64,000 nucleotides of DNA. Source: Opisthorchis felineus (lineage: Eukaryota; Platyhelminthes; Trematoda; Opisthorchiida; Opisthorchiidae). Below the pieces are notes generated by a model that did not search any database, was not told the origin of the DNA, and saw only the letters and a list, made by a program, of their open reading frames with translations. The position numbers and the translations under genes were made by a program. How positions within the stretch are numbered: the first letter of the stretch is position 1; every line of letters starts with the position of its first letter. The DNA lies in contig SJOL01007044.1 in assembly GCA_004794785.1 (NCBI GenBank), positions 69,529 to 133,528 on the forward strand, read 5' to 3'. Below, piece after piece: positions 60,230 through 64,000 of this stretch.

Positions 60230-61620
60230 TACCTTGTGGTCACCAATGTAAAATTTTGTCAGAAACTACTGAAAAATGCAATCCTTTCCTGCTTCATTTC
60301 ATCGTTCAGCAAGGTTCGCTAGAAAATAATCTAGAAGAAAAGGGAATAAGCTGACAATACTGACATAATCCAGATGATAGGTTAAACATGAATATCCAAA
60401 ACAGTCCTGTTGATCGGTATCACTATTTGTTCTACTTCATTTCATATATTCTTGCTTTGGTCCGAATTTTCACAACTAGGTGTGAACTGCACTCATTCGG
60501 AAGTAAGAACTCATGCAATCCGAACAGTTGTTTCTGACGGACGCTAGACACGCACGTCCACGTTCAGATAGCTAATAACTTGAAGAATATAGCATGTAGG
60601 ATTTTACCGAATAAGATAAAAAACAGTGTTACTTGAACCGGACTTTGAGTAGCTTTTGGAAGAGATAACTGGGCAATAAGTACAACGCTAACGCCTAACG
60701 CGCTGCTCTGTTAGTGATCTGAACTTCAACGGGCGACGTTTGAACGACCGAAGGAGTCGTCATGAAACAATCGACGACTCGGTCTGGCAGAAGAGGTTGT
60801 TAGAATTGGTCGAGTGTCTTCTTTTTTTGTGAATTAATGTGGGGCAACCGCGATCCAGTAACCCACATTCAGCTTCATATTTTTTCACATTTTCATGTTT
60901 TCTGACATTTCGTATGCCTCATATTTTCATTTGCACTGTATTGAAAGTTTTTAGAAGTATGCTTCCGAGTAACGTTTGAGAATTTTAGAAACCGCGTTGT
61001 TCGCAAGTCAGTTTTATGTAGGTCAGCAGGGATGGGTATATTACCATCCTCAGCTGTTCTGTAGCGAATAATCTGTGTATCCACGGCTAGTAATTGGGAT
61101 GAGAATTTCTAACCAGTTTGTAACTCATTCATCATTCGACAGGACTGAATTACCGTTTTGCACGTTGTCAACAAAATGGTTGTGGGGTCACCCAGACAGA
61201 TCTACTTTTTCTCCTGTTCCGCTCGACATTCTTACATTCTCTGTAACATTGCGTTCCGTCTGTTTTTGTAAACGGCCTGGGAGGCAGATACAATCGCGGG
61301 ATGTCGACATTTAGTATGACCTGCCTGTTTGCCGTGTTGCACGTGCTCACTGCATATAAAACGTTCAAATAGTATGAACAGGATTTGGTCTAGAGGCTTT
61401 CTATTTGGATTTGGCTGAAGGCCTACATTTCTGTGTACGCATGCTTACACTAATGCACGGTAGGTTAACTTTCTATCCTTCAAGCTTCTTATTAGTGGCA
61501 CTCGATTTAGAAGAACAATAAACATACGGTGTGTAGGAAACTTCATATCAAGATATGACTACAAATTATATAAAAACAGTAATTCTGTTGAGGAAAATAA
61601 TTGATCGGAGTATTTGGCAA
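60230..61620. other. No recognised feature
   Basis: Short frames on both strands without motifs. Confidence 0.3.
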
Positions 61621-61629
61621 AAAATGAAC

Positions 61630-61835
61630 GATCGATGACGGAGAATCTGGAGAGTGGTAGATGCAATTATTTCACATTGTCCAGTCACTGCCGTGTCAAT
61701 AACCAGAAAACACGTTTTAGAGCAACTGTCAAAATAATACTTGTCACATGATTGCGGGTCGGGTCGGTCAGCTGACCAGAAAAACGATCTATCGCGTGAC
61801 CAAGTCCAAGGCACCCTAAGGGTCATACAGAGTTG
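61630..61835 (-). repeat. Inverted repeat pair, left arm
   Basis: On the minus strand this aligns with 62024-62220 (plus), roughly two thirds identical by eye. Shared blocks: cttggt-ac, gatcgttttt/gatcattttt, gacccga/gcccgat and gagttgtta-type stretches. Both arms give similar translations (DRSFFWSADRPDPQS; DHFSWPANLPDPWL), so it may be a short piece of coding-derived repeat. Confidence 0.6.
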
Positions 61836-62023
61836 CTTCAAGTCGTATAGCATACGTTTTGATTGATTTGTTGCGGTGGCCTTTGCCGTTGCCAGGCCAT
61901 TAAGTGGACCTCATATGAGAACCTTTCATTCTTATTCGCCACCGAAATTCACGCGTTTTGAGGTTTACCAAGATCACTGCAATAAATTGATCAGAGTCCA
62001 TATTATCTGTTCAGAAGCTGCTT

Positions 62024-62220
62024 GGTATAACCCATGAGGTCCGTTGAGCTTGGTGACGTAATTGATCATTTTTCCTGGCCCGCTAACCTGCCCGATCCGT
62101 GGTTATTTGATCAAATTTGTTTTGAGAGTTGTTATAAAATGGTTTCCGGTACTGACCAGACAACAGGAAATGCTTGCACCTACCAGCATCCATGTTCCCA
62201 TTCTGTTATTCAAACCTCTA
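62024..62220 (+). repeat. Inverted repeat pair, right arm
   Basis: Partner of the left arm, with about 190 bases between them. The arms have diverged, so the pair is old or arose from two separate insertions of the same family. Confidence 0.6.
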
Positions 62221-62224
62221 AAAA

Positions 62225-64000
62225 GCCATAATTGTTTTAAATAGGGCAATTAGCTTGAAGCTTCTGAAGATTCATTAGAACTCAGACACAGTATGTCTTC
62301 TAACTAAAGGTGAATATCTTTGCCCTATACTGTGTTGATGATCGCCGACATGTACGCCATGTTGCTTGAAAATACTGTGGAACCGTCAATTAAAGCGAGT
62401 AACAAAGATCTAACGTAACCAGAAAGATCTAGAATACTGATCACGCTAAGCCTAATAGGGAACTATCTCAAGTAGAGTTTTATCACCCTGTCAGATTCAC
62501 TCCTGTTGGATCTGAGGAAAACTACTTCATCGCAGTGCATATGTGTAACGTGCAACTGTATTGCAATGGGCAGCAGACCACCGAACAGAAGTTCCAGTGT
62601 ATAACACTATTTTGTTCTGCGGACGGAAGCTTCATGCCATTTAACTAGTTCACGCAAACATCTCCGTACACAATAGACTAGCTCGATAATGGAGACCGAA
62701 GAGAAGAAGCAAAATATCGGTAAGCACGAGGTGTCCTTCCTTCAGGATGTTGTTTGCGTACGTTTAAATACCCAGCGTAGTTATCCCAAACCCAATTGAT
62801 TTGGTGGAGCTCAGAAAAATAAGAAATAAATATGATGATTGTTTAGGAGATTACACTGAGATGTTCACCTCTCAGAAGAGTTTGATCGCCTGATAATCAG
62901 GCCACGTTTTATTTGCATTACGCGCAATGCTAATAATAATTTTTGGAAATGTTATCTTGAGAGCTTCGCAGCCCCACATACTTGGTACTCAGCTCATTCA
63001 AAGAATTATATTGTCTTTACTGCCATGTACACACCAAGAGTTGACGGAGCAAGGTAAGGAAAATGGAGTCATTCTCTGCAGTAACTGATCGTGTTGGTCA
63101 GTACATCACTAACTTCACTGAACTTGGCAACATTCGACAGAAAACGTTATAATGAGACTAAAACCACCTGGAAATCTATCGATGGCTGTGAAACAGACGT
63201 ATTTCGGTCCGCATTTCAGCTCTACTGATTCTTTCTTCAGAGATGTACCAAAGCTTGAGGAGTTTGTCATTAACACGGCTTGTAAATCTGCGTAGCTGGG
63301 ATTCCTTCTTCACTCTTACATTTTGTGACTAACTTCAAAGCTATCCAAGCTTAAATTTTCCGAGGATGTATGATACCATTTTCAGTAACCAGTTCATCAT
63401 GGGTTAGGGGTTTAGTGGACTGCCACAGGTTTTCAGTTTTTAAACATTTAAACTGAAAACTACTGTTATTTTTTAAACGGTTTGCCTACAAGAGAGCACA
63501 TGGTTTTTTGAAGTTCTCCGCCTACTGGCTGAGTAGCTGAGCTGATAATGGTGGTGACTTCTGTCAAAAGAGTAGTTGTCCTCAGCAACAGACTGCATCG
63601 TTGGTTTGAGTGAGCTGCAGATATCCTAGTGAAAAAGCCTCCAGGAATCACTAGTCCTTTCTGTGATTTCGGCCTGCAGTAGCGAACGGGTGCATCGTTT
63701 ACTCACAAAGCCAAGCCTTAGCGACGAAACCTTGAAGCCACAACCTTGTTAATACAGGCGCACACGGCAACGCAACCGGCGTATTTCGGTTTCGCCGGCG
63801 ATCGGTGACCTAATGTGACTACACGGCAACACCAGCCTGGGATAAAGTGGATTAGCCAAAAGTGTGGTTATCTGTGGTCCTTGTTCTGAGGTTTGACGTC
63901 AGGATAGGACACTACCAGCGTAGCACTTTGAACTCCTTCCCACAAAGTTTAGTGTTCGGGTTGGGTAACATTTGGGTATAGGAGACAGCCAACTGTTGCG
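62225..64000. other. No recognised feature
   Basis: Short frames only, and no match to repeat families seen in the window. Confidence 0.3.

Noticed and set aside
1..64000. LTR retrotransposons, DNA transposons, CRISPR arrays, rRNA or tRNA genes
   Set aside because: No long terminal repeat pair, protease-RT-integrase order, transposase motif, regularly spaced repeats or convincing structural RNA gene was seen.

Overview
The window looks like eukaryotic nuclear DNA from a flatworm, most likely a digenean fluke with a large, repeat-rich genome. The reasons are: no long open reading frames and no operon-like packing; short open stretches flanked by splice-like AG/GT signals; decayed RTE-type LINEs whose endonuclease and 5' leader resemble the family common in trematodes; Penelope-like element (PLE) fragments; and short retroposons carrying hammerhead-ribozyme-like cores, as known from schistosome satellites. 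The species assignment is inference from family resemblance; no database could be searched.

Layout. 1-1.7 kb holds a minus-strand RTE LINE (endonuclease plus the start of the reverse transcriptase), cut by the window edge. 2-11 kb shows nothing recognisable. 11.3-12.7 kb has two plus-strand candidate exons and a PLE-type hammerhead-like motif. 12.8-24.7 kb is studded with copies of a short retroposon (called the S family here), three of which keep a hammerhead-like core, plus one more PLE-type motif and a candidate exon at 21.9 kb. 29-32.2 kb holds another S copy, an internally deleted RTE LINE and the second copy of repeat X. 33.3-36.4 kb contains the best host-gene candidate, five minus-strand exons whose codon phases agree. 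37-47.8 kb has scattered candidate exons, three PLE-type motifs and a possible LINE tail. 48.0-50.15 kb is the most complete RTE LINE (5' leader, ORF1-like region, endonuclease, C-terminal end, GAT-rich tail) but lacks the core reverse transcriptase. 50.7-55.0 kb has minus-strand candidate exons and a second LINE. 55.4-56.7 kb holds two divergent PLE pieces, a GIY-YIG domain on minus and a reverse transcriptase on plus. 58.5-59.8 kb has plus-strand candidate exons, and 61.6-62.2 kb an inverted repeat pair.

The mobile elements are all broken by stops, frameshifts or deletions, so the region looks old and intronic or intergenic, with sparse exons of genes I could not name. The most interesting signal is two separate families of hammerhead-like RNA motif in one 64 kb window: one in the S retroposons, one in PLE-associated repeats. 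Exon calls are proposals from reading-frame openness, composition and splice signals only.
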